In this document: positions 50,145-59,830 of the stretch, one piece after another | Layout: each line of letters opens with the position of its first letter | Position numbering within the stretch: position 1 is the first letter of the stretch | From: Azorinus chamasolen | Lineage: Eukaryota > Mollusca > Bivalvia > Cardiida > Solecurtidae | NCBI GenBank assembly: GCA_963576725.1 | Contig: OY755247.1 | Location: 10,713,534-10,777,533, forward strand | Length of the DNA stretch: 64,000 bases | Direction: 5' to 3' | Program-made: the position numbers and the translations under genes | Notes under the pieces: model-generated | The model's input: the letters and a program-made list of their open reading frames with translations, nothing else | Told to the model about the DNA's origin: nothing | Databases searched by the model: none

Positions 50145-50365
50145 TACTTTTAACACTTTTGATGCCTCTGTATTACATCGTTTCTCATTTACTTTAATTT
50201 GCATTTTTCAATTGTGTGGCTGTTCCATTTTTGTTTCCAAAAAATAATCATATAGCCAAACAGTTTGGATCCTGAGGTGACGCCGAGTGACTCAGTGTCT
50301 CATCTGGATCCAAACTGTATGCAAATGTGATAAGACATTCGTCCGTGGCAGCGAAAGAAATCAGA
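50145..50365 (+). mobile_element. M-family MITE within U
   Basis: ATTTTTCAATTGTGTGGC, hairpin AGTTTGGATCCTGAGGTGAC, GCCGAGTGACTCAGTG and complement, ATTCGTCCGTGGCAGCGAAAG. Confidence 0.7.
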
Positions 50366-50507
50366 GTAATAAATCAACCATTTATCACAACTTTATACCT
50401 TTTAACTCGGACCTATTATTCTATTATTTAAGACAAGATAATACAGCCTTAAAGGGCGAAATGTCACTGTTACAGACCAGAATGTCATGTCAGAGAGAGG
50501 AACTTGT

Positions 50508-50640
50508 TAACCCATTCGCCTGCTAAGCTCGTGCTCTCTGTTTATTCCAGACGCCGAGTGACTTGGTGTGTTATCAGGACGCAAGCTACTTGTCACTCAA
50601 TCAATAGTTTGTCAAAGGCTTGAATAAATCGGAAGTATGT
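50508..50640 (+). mobile_element. Second M-type MITE within U
   Basis: TTAACCCATTCGCCTGC, ACGCCGAGTGACTTGGTGTG, CACTCAATCAATAGTTTGTC. One arm is truncated. Confidence 0.6.
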
Positions 50641-50759
50641 AAAAATTGTAATATATCAGAGATTAAGCAGACAGCGTTTTCACAGCATGTGGAGGGGTTG
50701 GCAGTTTCAATTCTCTCTTAAGCCAAATTCCGTTTTCGCAAAAGTTTTAAATTATATGG

Positions 50760-50932
50760 AGTTAGACATTGAAACCAATTAAAAGAGGTATACATCTATT
50801 TAGTGACTAAATATAATATTTATACAATCATGTGTTAACTTAATGCAGAATAGAAGTACTGCGTTACTTTTATTCTACATTCAGCTACGACGTGTCTTAA
50901 AGACTCAGATTTAGTCTTCATTTTATGGCGAC
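50760..50932 (+). mobile_element. J-like TA element, ends lost
   Basis: CTTAATGCAGAATAGAAGTA..TACTTTTATTCTACATTCAG is a reduced TA-class core. It is conserved in the inverted copy at 56590-56740. Confidence 0.55.
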
Positions 50933-51161
50933 TTAACCCATTCCCGCTTAGGCTATTTTAGACCCAGCCTCTTTGAATAAAACTACCGAAAAGTAGCATT
51001 TACTAGAGAAAAGGAATATATAGAATTGTGTAGTTTTGAAACCATTGTGATAAATAAAGCATTTGCTCCTATAGGAGCAAATGCTCTATTTATCACAATG
51101 GTTTTCAAATAGGGACTTTTACAGAGCCGCCAAAGGGCGTCAATATGAGGGAATGGGTTAA
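50933..51161 (+). mobile_element. B-family TTAA MITE, complete
   Basis: TTAACCCATTCCCGCTTAGG to TGAGGGAATGGGTTAA. The hairpin is AATAAAGCATTTGCTCC-TATA. It shares TTAA with the following A element. Confidence 0.92.
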
Positions 51162-51621
51162 CCCTTTACTCCATAAGTATGCATTCTCACGTTTTGCAAA
51201 CAGTGTTGGTCCAGATGAAACGGCTCCTATATGAGCCGTCTGATCTTAGTCTGCTCTGTCTGCTTATGACTGTTAGATCTGACTGTTTGCTTATGAAATA
51301 ATATAGTTCTGACATTTTCTGATATTGCATAACATTCTACAGTAAAACCTCTCTATAACGGCCAATAAATTACATCAAGCATTTTGTGTTAAAAGCAGGT
51401 GACTGCTTAAAGCAAATTTAAAGTAAAACAACACGCTCCTATAGGAGCGTTCTGTTTTACTTTCACCTTGCTTTAAGCAGCCCCCTGTCCTAAATACGAA
51501 CTAATTAACACAATTTAGTGTCCGTTATAGAGAGTTTTTACTGTATATGGTCAAATGTCATTATAAAAATCAGCCAATTAATATTCATGAAGTCATTATT
51601 TCTTACACGAATATTTAATTA
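51158..51621 (-). mobile_element. A-family MITE interrupted by G
   Basis: TTAACCCTTTACTCCATAAG, hairpin GTCCAGATGAAACGGCTCC / GAGCCGTCTGATC with a partial right-arm duplication (CTGTTTGCTTATG). After the G insertion it resumes GGTCAAATGTCATTATAA and ends ACACGAATATTTAATTAAG. Confidence 0.75.
51340..51543 (+). mobile_element. G-family TA MITE nested in an A element
   Basis: CAGTAAAACCTCTCTATAAC to TATAGAGAGTTTTTACTG, TA flanks. The hairpin is AGTAAAACAACACGCTCC-TATA. Confidence 0.9.
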
Positions 51622-51700
51622 AGTTCAATGAAAACTAAAAAGACAGAAGCCAACCTGGTATAACATTGGTTGAGGTGTACATGTATGATGATTTAAGATA

Positions 51701-51969
51701 CAGTTGAAGTTCGATATCTTGACTATATAAATTACTTTGAGATAACAGAAGCTCGAGTCATCCGATTCCTAATCCGAACAATTCCTGACATTCCCAGCAT
51801 ATTGGAGCTTTCACCATTACTTTCGACCTGCATTAAGCTGTGTTTCTAGATATGCGTAGTGATATGTCTTAGAACAATTCTGTATTGCAATTTTTGGAAG
51901 GACCGAACTTTTACGTCGAGTTATCCCGAAGTTCAAATTATCCGAGTTCGAGATATTGAACGTCTACTG
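51701..51969 (+). mobile_element. E-family TA MITE, core deleted
   Basis: CAGTTGAAGTTCGATATCTT to TATTGAACGTCTACTG, TA flanks. The left arm and apex are absent (CAGCATATTGGAGC remains). Confidence 0.8.
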
Positions 51970-51983
51970 TATATATATATTTA

Positions 51984-52105
51984 CAATGCAATCTCGATAT
52001 CTCAAACTCGGATGACTCGAACTTTGAGATAACTCGAACTGTGGGATAACTCAAAGTAAAAGCTCTATAAACCGGACTTTTAGTAGGGAAGAAATTAGAT
52101 ATGCC
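51984..52105 (+). repeat. E-type terminus fused to F-type terminus
   Basis: AATCTCGATATCTCAAACTC with repeated TAACTCGAACT units like the variant at 15395. It is followed directly by CTCTATAAACCGGACTTTTA of F. Neither has a core. Confidence 0.5.
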
Positions 52106-52154
52106 TTATTGTTATGTTCATTATAGGTCAACATCTGAATACCACTGAACATCT

Positions 52155-52290
52155 TTTTAAAGATATTTCTTGTTTTAAAATGGCTACAATGTTCCATCTT
52201 CCATATTTCGTTATAACTGTTTCGGTCATGAATATTCAATAGGTATTGAAATTTGTAAAAAAAACATGATAGAATAGGGAAAGAGTTAAC
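52155..52290 (-). mobile_element. A2-subfamily right half
   Basis: AAAATGGCTACAATGTTCCA, CATGAATATTCAATAGGTAT and GGGAAAGAGTTAA; the hairpin is absent. Confidence 0.65.
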
Positions 52291-52512
52291 CCATTCTCTC
52301 ATATTGACGATTTGACGACTCTGTAAAAGTCACTTTGTGAAACCATTGTGATAAATAGAGCATTTGTTCCTGCAGGAGCAAATGCTCTATTTATCACAAT
52401 GGTTTCAAAGTACAAAATTCTAAAAGTTTCCTTTTCTCTAGTTAATGCTCCTTTTCGGTAGATTTATTCAAATAGCTTGTATCTAAAAATAGCCTATGAA
52501 GTAATGGGTTAA
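52287..52512 (-). mobile_element. B-family TTAA MITE, complete
   Basis: TTAACCCATTCTCTCATATT to ATGAAGTAATGGGTTAA. The hairpin is AATAGAGCATTTGTTCC-TGCA-GGAGC. Confidence 0.92.
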
Positions 52513-52539
52513 ACACTCTACTAGAAACATTGTGATATC

Positions 52540-52745
52540 CCATGCTAACTCGTCGTTTCATTAGGATCCAAACTGTTTGTCACTCTGACAAGAAATGAAC
52601 GGAAAACCGTACTTTTAGAATTGAAGCAGACGACATAAAAGTGTGCAGACAACAACTGCTCAAAGTGCAAAGGGTTATACAAACGAGAATTGTAGCAGGC
52701 GACAAACTTTGCAGACGACAATATTTGGCAGCGAGAGTTATCGCA
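52540..52745 (-). mobile_element. M-family MITE remnant
   Basis: GTTTCATTAGGATCCAAACT, GTTTGTCACTCTGAC and the repeated GCAGACGACA/GCAGACAACA motif typical of C and M tails. The left arm is missing. Confidence 0.55.
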
Positions 52746-52789
52746 AACCCCACGGCTCATTTCGCACGGATCGAACAACTGTGATTGTA

Positions 52790-52974
52790 CAGTAAACCCT
52801 CTCTATAAAGGCCTCTAAATTACATCAAGTATTTTGTGTTAAAGGCAGGTGACTGCTTAATTGCTACATATATAGGAACGTTCTGTTTTTCTTTCACCTT
52901 GCTTTAAGGAGCCACCTGTCCTAAATACCAACTAATTAACACAATTAAGTGGTCGTTATAGAGAGGTTTTACTG
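52790..52974 (+). mobile_element. G-family TA MITE, left arm deleted
   Basis: CAGTAAACCCTCTCTATAAA to TATAGAGAGGTTTTACTG. The hairpin starts at ATATAGGAACGTTCTG. Confidence 0.83.
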
Positions 52975-53212
52975 TATTGTGAAGTAAAACTGCGAGCAGT
53001 ATGGAGAGTTGTAGCTGCATTAAATATCACTGTATCAGACGACTGATCTACCCAGATCTCGTATTTCTGATTCAAAGCTAGCCTTATTGATATTCATTAG
53101 AATCGCCTCACATAGTTTTATCTAATTCTAAACATCAGGGTAACCAAAACAAATGCTCAGCAGTTCTTTAAACTGGCTGTGCTACCAGAAATGTCGTCCG
53201 GAATAAGTCTGG
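52975..53212. other. Unassigned stretch
   Basis: No repeat or gene recognised. Confidence 0.35.
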
Positions 53213-53444
53213 TTGTACATTCATGTAAGAAATAATGGCATCATGAATATTAATTAGATTATGTTTTAAGACAGCATATCTACACAATAATGTTTGGTTC
53301 AGACAGAAATAGTAAAATCAGTTCATATTATAACATCAGCAAATAGAGTAAACCCTGATCAGACGACTCCTACAAGAACAGTCTGACACGGGTCTACTCT
53401 GCTTGCAGATACGTGAAAACGCGTTTACGGATTGAACGGGTTAA
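53213..53444 (+). mobile_element. A-family TTAA MITE, left end lost
   Basis: CATTCATGTAAGAAATAATG, hairpin CTGATCAGACGACTCC-TACA-AGAAC, end ATTGAACGGGTTAA. Confidence 0.72.
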
Positions 53445-53585
53445 CCCAATCCAACTTGAATATTATTCAAGATTTCTTGATCTTATGAATAATCATTATC
53501 ATTGACATCATCACTGACAGAACTTAATGATGAATCATGGAAGGAGATTTTGTTTGGCTAACGAAGGAATTGTAGAAACATATCC
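53441..53585 (+). mobile_element. Decayed TTAA element
   Basis: TTAACCCAATCCAACTTG shares its TTAA with the preceding A element. AATCATTATCATTGACATC and GGCTAACGAAGGAATTGTAG are A-like. No hairpin. Confidence 0.4.
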
Positions 53586-53586
53586 T

Positions 53587-53868
53587 TTAACCCTTTCCTC
53601 CATATGCTATTTTAGACCCATTACCTCATAGGCTATTTTTATACCCATTACCTTATAGGCTATTTTTAGACCCAACCTTTTTGAATGAATCTACCCAAAA
53701 TGAGCATTTACCAGAGAAATGTAAAATTTTAGAAATTTGTAGTTTGAAACCATTGTGATAAATAGAGCATTTGCTCCTATAGGAGCAAATGCTCTATTTA
53801 TCACAATGGTTTCAAGAAGTGGTTATTACAGAGGCGTAGAGAAGCGTATTTATGGAGGAAATGGTTAA
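53587..53868 (+). mobile_element. B-family TTAA MITE with triplicated left segment
   Basis: TTAACCCTTTCCTCCATATG to GGAGGAAATGGTTAA. CCATTACCTCATAGGCTATT occurs in about three tandem copies near the left end. The perfect hairpin is AATAGAGCATTTGCTCC-TATA. Confidence 0.9.
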
Positions 53869-53984
53869 ATACAAATAGCAAACAGGGTACACTGAGACTA
53901 GACAGCTCTTACAGAAGCTGTCTGATCTTGGTCGACTCTGTTAGAAAAGGAATCAAACGGCATTTATAAGTAGGAATGGGTTAA
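53865..53984 (+). mobile_element. Short A-type MITE
   Basis: TTAAATACAAATAGCAAACA, hairpin GACTAGACAGCTCTTACAGA, end AGGAATGGGTTAA. It is duplicated at 54408-54527. Confidence 0.65.
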
Positions 53985-54195
53985 TATTCTGAAAATGGAC
54001 GATCCTTCGAAAGCAAAAGTAAAAATGCAAAATGAGAAAATTGCAGACTCGGTTTTATTGAGTCTGTTCATGAGTAGTAATTAAAAGTGCAACACTACTC
54101 ACGCCCCCTAGCACCGGCTTAAGCAGTATTCAATTTTTTCAAAACAAATAACATCAAAACTAATGATCCCGAAAGACCAGAAAATATAACAACAC
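53985..54195 (+). repeat. Dispersed repeat S, copies 2 and 3 (second at 54528-54738)
   Basis: AGAAAATTGCAGACTCGG and CAACACTACTCACGCCCCCT as in copy 1 at 26694. Copy 3 is a product of the local duplication. Confidence 0.7.
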
Positions 54196-54739
54196 AGCCT
54201 ATGAAGTAATGGGTTAAACACTCTACTAGAAACATTGTGATATCCCATGCTAACTCGTCGTTTCATTAGGATCCAAACTGTTTGTCACTCTGACAAGAAA
54301 TGAACGGAAAACCGTACTTTTAGAATTGAAGCAGACGACATAAAAGTGTGCAGACAACAACTGCTCAAAGTGCAAAGGGTTATACAAACGAGAATTGTAG
54401 CAGAATTGTAAATACAAATAGCAAACAGGGTACACTGAGACTAGACAGCTCTTACAGAAGCTGTCTGATCTTGGTCGACTCTGTTAGAAAAGGAATCAAA
54501 CGGCATTTATAAGTAGGAATGGGTTAATATTCTGAAAATGGACGATCCTTCGAAAGCAAAAGTAAAAATGCAAAATGAGAAAATTGCAGACTCGGTTTTA
54601 TTGAGTCTGTTCATGAGTAGTAATTAAAAGTGCAACACTACTCACGCCCCCTAGCACCGGCTTAAGCAGTATTCAATTTTTTCAAAACAAATAACATCAA
54701 AACTAATGATCCCGAAAGACCAGAAAATATAACAACACT

Positions 54740-54970
54740 CTTCCCTTTATGTGAATGCATTTGCAAACGGAGTAGACCAATATTAGACGGCTCCCATAAG
54801 AGCCGCCTGATCAGGGTCTGCCCCGTTTGCCAATGAAATTCGATATACCTGTTCGAATAACTTTCTAAATTGGCTGCAATGTTCGACTTTTCATATTTCA
54901 TCATAACTATGTTCATGAATATTCAGCTGGTAATGCTATTTGAAATAAACATAGAACTAGGAAATGGTAA
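54740..54970 (-). mobile_element. A2-subfamily MITE
   Basis: CTCTTCCCTTTATGTG, hairpin TATTAGACGGCTCCCATAAG / AGCCGCCTGATCAGGG, tail AATTGGCTGCAATGTTCGAC. It ends TAGGAAATGGTAAAA. Confidence 0.72.
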
Positions 54971-55031
54971 AACATATTATACATGGACACCGCAAACATA
55001 CTTATACTAGCGATGGGATTCACTGGTACTA

Positions 55032-55311
55032 CAGTGAACCCTCGTTACAACGGAGGTGTTTGTTTCCAGACATTTTGCTGGTATAACGAGGTTGCCGTTA
55101 TAACGAGTTTAAATATGAAAGGAACCATAGGGCCAGTGTTAAACTAATACCAACAGGTGAACGCTTAATGCAGAACGCTTTTTGGGAGTTTTTTGCTCCT
55201 ATAAATGAGCTTTCTGCATGGCGTTCACCCTGCATTAAGCTGCCACCTGTCCTGTCTCCAAGACCGATATTTATACTAACTTTAACGACCGGTTTAGATG
55301 GAATTTACAGT
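55032..55311 (+). mobile_element. Chimeric TA MITE: H left half, F right half
   Basis: The left half CAGTGAACCCTCGTTACAAC..CCAACAGGTGAACGCTTAAT is H in inverted form. From the apex on, GAGCTTTCTGCATGGCG, AGCTGCCACCTGTCC and CCGGTTTAGATGGAATTTACAG are F. The switch lies at the hairpin apex, where extra CTTTTTGGGAGTTTTTTG is present. Confidence 0.78.
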
Positions 55312-55472
55312 GTTTACTGAACTTAAGATTTCGTGAAATCCAAAAGAGATTTTAGCATTAACAGGACAGAAATAAGTTACCGAAAAATCAATTCAGAAAC
55401 AGACACAATGAAATACAATAAAGACAAATTTATATTTGGAGTTTTCAGCTATAATTGGTAGTTCGCCATTAA

Positions 55473-55687
55473 TTAACCCTTTCGCTGCCAAACTCTGTCG
55501 TCTGCTAACTTTGTTGTCTGCTACAAATTTTCATTCTTTTGATGTTCTTCATTTTTGTTTCAAAAAGATAGTAACAGTAACAAACAGTTTGGATCCTGAT
55601 GAGACGCCGAGTTACTCAGCGTCTCATCTGGATCCAAACTGTTTGCATAGGTAATCACAGATCCGGAATTGGCAGCGAAAGGGTTAA
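55473..55687 (+). mobile_element. M-family TTAA MITE, complete
   Basis: TTAACCCTTTCGCTGCCAA to TTGGCAGCGAAAGGGTTAA, matched ends. The hairpin is TTGGATCCTGATGAGACGCC, GAGTTACTC and complement. Confidence 0.92.
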
Positions 55688-56504
55688 ATGACATAATGAC
55701 ATGTAATTGATCGAGTTAATTAACTATATAGTTTTGTGTTTCATATTTGGCAACAGCTAAGCAAACGTAATAATTGATCGATGTGTCTCGGTGATGCACG
55801 ACTGCTGTGCAATTGCCTACCGAATAAGATTACAGACTGTCACCCTGCATTAAGCTGCCACCTGTCCCCAAGACCGATGGTTATCCTAAATTGAACGTCC
55901 CGTTAAGAGGGGGGGGGGTCTCTAGTTCTATACATAACTCCTATCATATAGAACTGTATTAATATAACCAGTGATATATATATAATTATTATATATTGAA
56001 CTATTGTCTTTTTTTGTAGTCTTTTTCTATCTAATGTCAGAACTATGAATGTCAAGTCATACATGTATCAAATTATTGACTTCTGTTTACATTGATACAT
56101 AATTATACATTACATGTATATTGTACATTGTAATTATATTTATCACATAATCTGCCTTGCGGTGTGTGTGTGTGTGTGTGGGGGGGGGGGGTGTTAACAG
56201 AGTGCCGTAAATCGCGGAAATGCACTAGTGCATTTTTTTATACAAATTAGCAATCGTTAGCAATCGTAGTGTTGATTTAAGTGTTAACCGTAGCCCCCGC
56301 TCCATGTGCATCGTCCGTTGTATTAGTACGCTGTTTGTAAGCAATGGCCGAAACAGTCGTTAGCTATAGCCGGTTTCATTTTCTATGGCATTTTTAAGGC
56401 TTATGTGATAAAAAGAATCTTACATTCGATTATTTTAGTAAACTCGTTTCGTAAAAACAATTTGTAATGAACACTCATGTAAGATCCTCAAAATTCTATA
56501 ATTT
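55688..56504. other. Low-information stretch with microsatellites
   Basis: 55830-55918 is an F right-half remnant (TGCATTAAGCTGCCACCTGT) ending in a poly-G run. 56163-56191 is (GT)n followed by ten G. Otherwise AT-rich; no gene. Confidence 0.55.
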
Positions 56505-57775
56505 CCTTTTCTCTAGTAAATGCTCCTTTCGGTAGTTTTATTCAAAGATGATGGGTCTATAAATATAGCCTAAGAGGAAATAAAAGGTCGCCATAAAAGG
56601 AAGTCTAAATCTGAGTCTTAAACACAGTTGGTAGCTGGATGAATGTAAGATAAAAGTAAAGCAACATTTCTATTCTGCATTAAGCTACCACATTGATTTT
56701 ATAAATCTTATGTTTAGTCCTTAAAACAAGTTTCACTGTACTTGTCAATCATCATAGCCTTAAAGCAAGATGTGTACCTCATTTAATTGGTTTCAATGTC
56801 TAACTGCATATAATTTAAAACTTTCTCGAAAATGCAATCTGACTAAAGTGAGAAATGAAACTGCCAACCCCTCCCCATGCTGTGAAGACGCTGTCTGCTT
56901 AATCTCTGATATATTACAATTTTTACGTACTTTCGATTTAATAACCCTTTCATCGCCTTTTCAAGGCGGCGTCTGATCAGGGACTTCACTTTTTGTCTCA
57001 ATCTCTATTTTCTATATATGTGCTTTATTCCTTTGAAATTTGCATTTATTTATCTTATTTCCTTATTTTACAGAATGATTTTACAAACTTAGATTGCAGA
57101 CGACAATTAGAAATATGGCGCCAAAAGAGTTAAAGCCTTTGACAAGCTATTGATTGAGTAACAAACAGCTTGCGTCCTCATAACACACCGAGCCACTCGT
57201 CGTCTCGTCTGGATTGAATCTATTGGAAATGACAGAGAGCTGGAGCGTAGCAGGCGAATGGGTTAACAATTTCTCTATAACATGACACTCTAGTCTGTGA
57301 CAGTGACATTTCGCCCCTTAAGGCTGTATTATCTTGTCTTAAATTACAGGGTAATAGGTCTGAGTTAAAAGGTATGAAGGTCTGATAAATGGTTGATTTA
57401 TTACTCTGATTTCTTTCGCCACCAAGGACGAATTTCTAATCACATTTGCAACCAGTGTGGTGCCTCATCAGGATCCAAACTGTTTGGTTATATGATCATG
57501 TTGTATGATACAAATGTATATGATCATGTTTTGGAAACGAAAAGGGAACACAATCGAAAAATGCAAATTACAGTAGACAAGAAGTAATACAGAGACATCG
57601 AAAGTGTTAAATGTAAAGCTATAGTTCTGTAAAAGCAAATGTATCATTTTTTGATGTACATGAAACACATGTGCGCTCGTGCAATGTTTCCCGGATTGAC
57701 TACATAAATATACCGGTGGTGTTTGTATACAATTGCAAGTCTAAAGCGACATACACACTATCCATAATTATTAAC
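56505..57775 (-). repeat. Duplicated segment U, copy 2 (inverted)
   Basis: Collinear in reverse with 49640-51015 across about 1 kb, including the J-like core, two M elements and a B fragment. It lacks the H element and carries a C element instead (56940-57133). Confidence 0.85.
56940..57133 (+). mobile_element. C-family MITE, left part deleted, inserted in U copy 2
   Basis: AATAACCCTTTCATCGCC jumps to TTTTCAAGGCGGCGTCTG; the right end is CGCCAAAAGAGTTAA. U copy 1 has GGCTTGAATAAATCGG at this point, an empty site. Confidence 0.82.
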
Positions 57776-58020
57776 CCTTTACTAAATAAATATTCATTGA
57801 AGAAATAATGACACCATGAATATCAATTAAATTAATTGTTATAATAGAACATTAACACATAAATTGTTTGGCCAAGGCAGATCCTGTAGAATCATATCTT
57901 TATTATATCATAAGCAAACAGACCAGACCCTGATCAGTCGGCTCCTACAGGAGCCGTCTGATCTGGGTCTACTATGTTTGCAAAGTCGTGTAAAGGCGTA
58001 TTCATGGAATATAGGGTTAA
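57771..58020 (+). mobile_element. A-family TTAA MITE, complete
   Basis: TTAACCCTTTACTAAATA to TGGAATATAGGGTTAA. The hairpin is CTGATCAGTCGGCTCC-TACA-GGAGCC. Confidence 0.88.
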
Positions 58021-58124
58021 CCATATAATCAATGTTGAATGCTGTCAATAATACAGAAGGTGTATTACTTATATTCAAGTTCTGTCACTTATATTAATGA
58101 AATCAAAGTAAATTTTCTTTTCAG

Positions 58125-58234
58125 ATGTATCTGCACTGGCCAACATATACAACCAAGATGAACACACTATGGATCAATATTTTGCGCAGTTAGTCGCAAG
58201 ATATATTTCTTCAGTAATATTACTTCAATATCAT
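58125..58234 (+). CDS. Weak candidate exon of unknown function
   Basis: AAATTTTCTTTTCAG at 58110-58124 is a strong acceptor-like motif. In the frame with Val at 58127 the sequence reads VSALANIYNQDEHTMDQY and continues FAQLVAR before reaching the G MITE. No convincing donor is seen and no family is recognised. It is on the strand opposite to the GPCR exon. Confidence 0.18.
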
Positions 58235-58236
58235 TA

Positions 58237-58438
58237 CAGTAAACCTCTCTATAACGGCCACTAAATTACATCAAGTATTTTATGTTAAAGACAGGTGGCT
58301 GCTTAAAGCAAGGTGAAAGTAAAACAGAACGCTCCTATAGGAATGTTCTGTTTTACTTTCACCTTGTTTTAAGCAGCCACCTGCCCTAAATACCAACTAA
58401 TTAACACAATTTAATGGCCGTTATAGAGAGGTTCTAGT
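58237..58438 (+). mobile_element. G-family TA MITE
   Basis: CAGTAAACCTCTCTATAACG to TTATAGAGAGGTTCTAGTG. The hairpin is GAAAGTAAAACAGAACGCTC, C-TATA-GGAATG. Confidence 0.87.
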
Positions 58439-58763
58439 GCATCACTAATATCGATAGTAGACTACATGAGCCAATTTAGTACTACAGGTAAACCATTATA
58501 CGATTGCTTACAAACTCGCCGATTTGTGTTACATGCATCCAAGTAGATAAAACGTTTTTTCTTTACTTTGCACGTGCGCAGCAACATGCGTTTCATGTAC
58601 AGGGTTTACATCAAATATGTTTGATTTGTCGTATTCACAAAACTATTCGCAAAATAAGACAAGTAAAATAACACTGCATAGGCTACATCTCAAATAAATT
58701 ACCACTTAGCTACACTGTTGCTACCCGTAGGCGAGCCTACTTGAAGTGTAATCATTGAAATTA
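58439..58763 (+). repeat. Partial third copy of U
   Basis: ACAGGTAAACCATTATACGA, GTGCGCAGCAACATGCGTTTC and ATGTACAGGGTTTACATCAA parallel the outer part of U (49670-49770). Beyond about 58640 nothing is recognised. Confidence 0.5.
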
Positions 58764-58967
58764 CAGTAAAACCTCGATTATTCGAATTTTCGTTATAAAC
58801 GAATTTAGACCCTTTTAGGCAGGTGGCTGCTTAATGCATGATGAAAGTCATGCAGAAAGCTCCAAGAGGAGCTTTCTGCATGACTTTCACCATGCATTAA
58901 GCTGCCACCTGTCTTAAAGATCGATAATAATACGTATTTTAGTGTTCAGATAATCGAGGTTTTACTG
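58764..58967 (+). mobile_element. I-family TA MITE, complete
   Basis: CAGTAAAACCTCGATTATTC to GATAATCGAGGTTTTACTG, TA flanks. The very long perfect hairpin holds GATGAAAGTCATGCAGAAAG, CTCC-AAGA-GGAG and complement. The ends resemble pogo/Tigger termini most closely of all families here. Confidence 0.92.
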
Positions 58968-58973
58968 TATATA

Positions 58974-59262
58974 CAGCCGACTTCGATATCTCGAACTTCA
59001 AGGAACCATACAGATTACGACGAGGTAACAGATATTCGAGTCATCCTATTTCTAATCTGAACAACTTCTCAAGATGACAGGTTAACGCAGGTCGAAAGTA
59101 ATGATTACGTGAGCTTTCAGCATTGCTTTCGACATGCGTTTAGCTATCACACGTGTTTCTAGATATGCACAGTAATACATGTTAAAGCAATTCTGCATTG
59201 TAAATTTTGGAAGGGTTGAACCTTTTTTTCGAATTATACCGAGTTATCCAAGTTCGAGATAA
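58974..59262 (+). mobile_element. E-family TA MITE, decayed
   Basis: CAGCCGACTTCGATATCTCG. The core is cut (AGTAATGATTACGTGAGC). The right end fades after CCAAGTTCGAGATAAAAT. Confidence 0.75.
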
Positions 59263-59491
59263 AATTAGTGGTGCGAAATGTAGTGTTCTTCTTTATTTGA
59301 TCTGTATTACATAAAACTACCCATGCTTGACATAGTTGTACCCTTTGTATGAACCATATACAGTAAAACATTATGGATCTTTAAGACAGTTGACCTTTGA
59401 CAAGCTATTAATTGAGTGACACACCGCGTGATTGATAGGATGAACGTCATGCAGAAAGCTGCTCTTATCCTCCTGAATAAACATGAGGGTA

Positions 59492-59733
59492 TTCAACCCA
59501 TACTCCATGTTATTACTGCAATAGATAATGACAGCATGCATATTAATTATGTTCTGTTATAATAGCATGTTGACAAAGAATGTTTAACCATGGCAGAAAG
59601 TATGGAAGCGTACCTATATAAATTCATAAGCAATCAGAGCAGATCCTGATCCTATTGGAGCCGTCTGATCTAGCTCTACTCTTTTTGCAAAGGTGTAGAA
59701 ATGCGTAGGCCTATTTATGGAGTAAAGGGTTAA
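59492..59733 (+). mobile_element. A-family MITE
   Basis: TTCAACCCATACTCCATG to GGAGTAAAGGGTTAA. The hairpin left arm is deleted (CTGATCCTATTGGAGCCG). Confidence 0.8.
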
Positions 59734-59735
59734 AC

Positions 59736-59830
59736 AACACCTGGTAGCTTAATGCAGGATGATAACGGTGAATAATGTTCATATGGGAGCTTTCTGCATA
59801 GCTTTAGTCCTACATTTAGCTAACCAATTC
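59736..59830 (+). mobile_element. J-type core remnant
   Basis: CCTGGTAGCTTAATGCAGGA, TATGGGAGCTTTCTGC and CCTACATTTAGCTAACC. Confidence 0.5.

Larger units (their letters stand above)
49640..51015 (+). repeat. Duplicated segment U, copy 1 (inverted partner at 56505-57775)
   Basis: From GGATAGTGTTTAGGTCGCTT to the B fragment AGTAGCATTTACTAGAG, the segment is matched in inverse order at 56505-57775. Landmarks are GATACATTTGCTTTTACAG, AAATCAACCATTTATCACAA and ATATCAGAGATTAAGCAGAC. The copies differ by MITE insertions (H here, C in the partner). Confidence 0.85.
52491..54738 (+). repeat. Tandem duplication of 1705 bp with a ~1160 bp deletion in copy 2
   Basis: 52491-52698 equals 54196-54403 (offset 1705), and 53871-54195 equals about 54413-54738 (offset ~543), essentially without differences. 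The second copy lacks the interval holding the G, A and B elements. The junction reads GTAGCAG-AATTGTAAATAC. Confidence 0.88.

Noticed and set aside
55911..56191. Poly-G runs as G-quadruplex regulators
   Set aside because: Single G runs next to GT repeats, without the four-tract spacing needed for a standard quadruplex.
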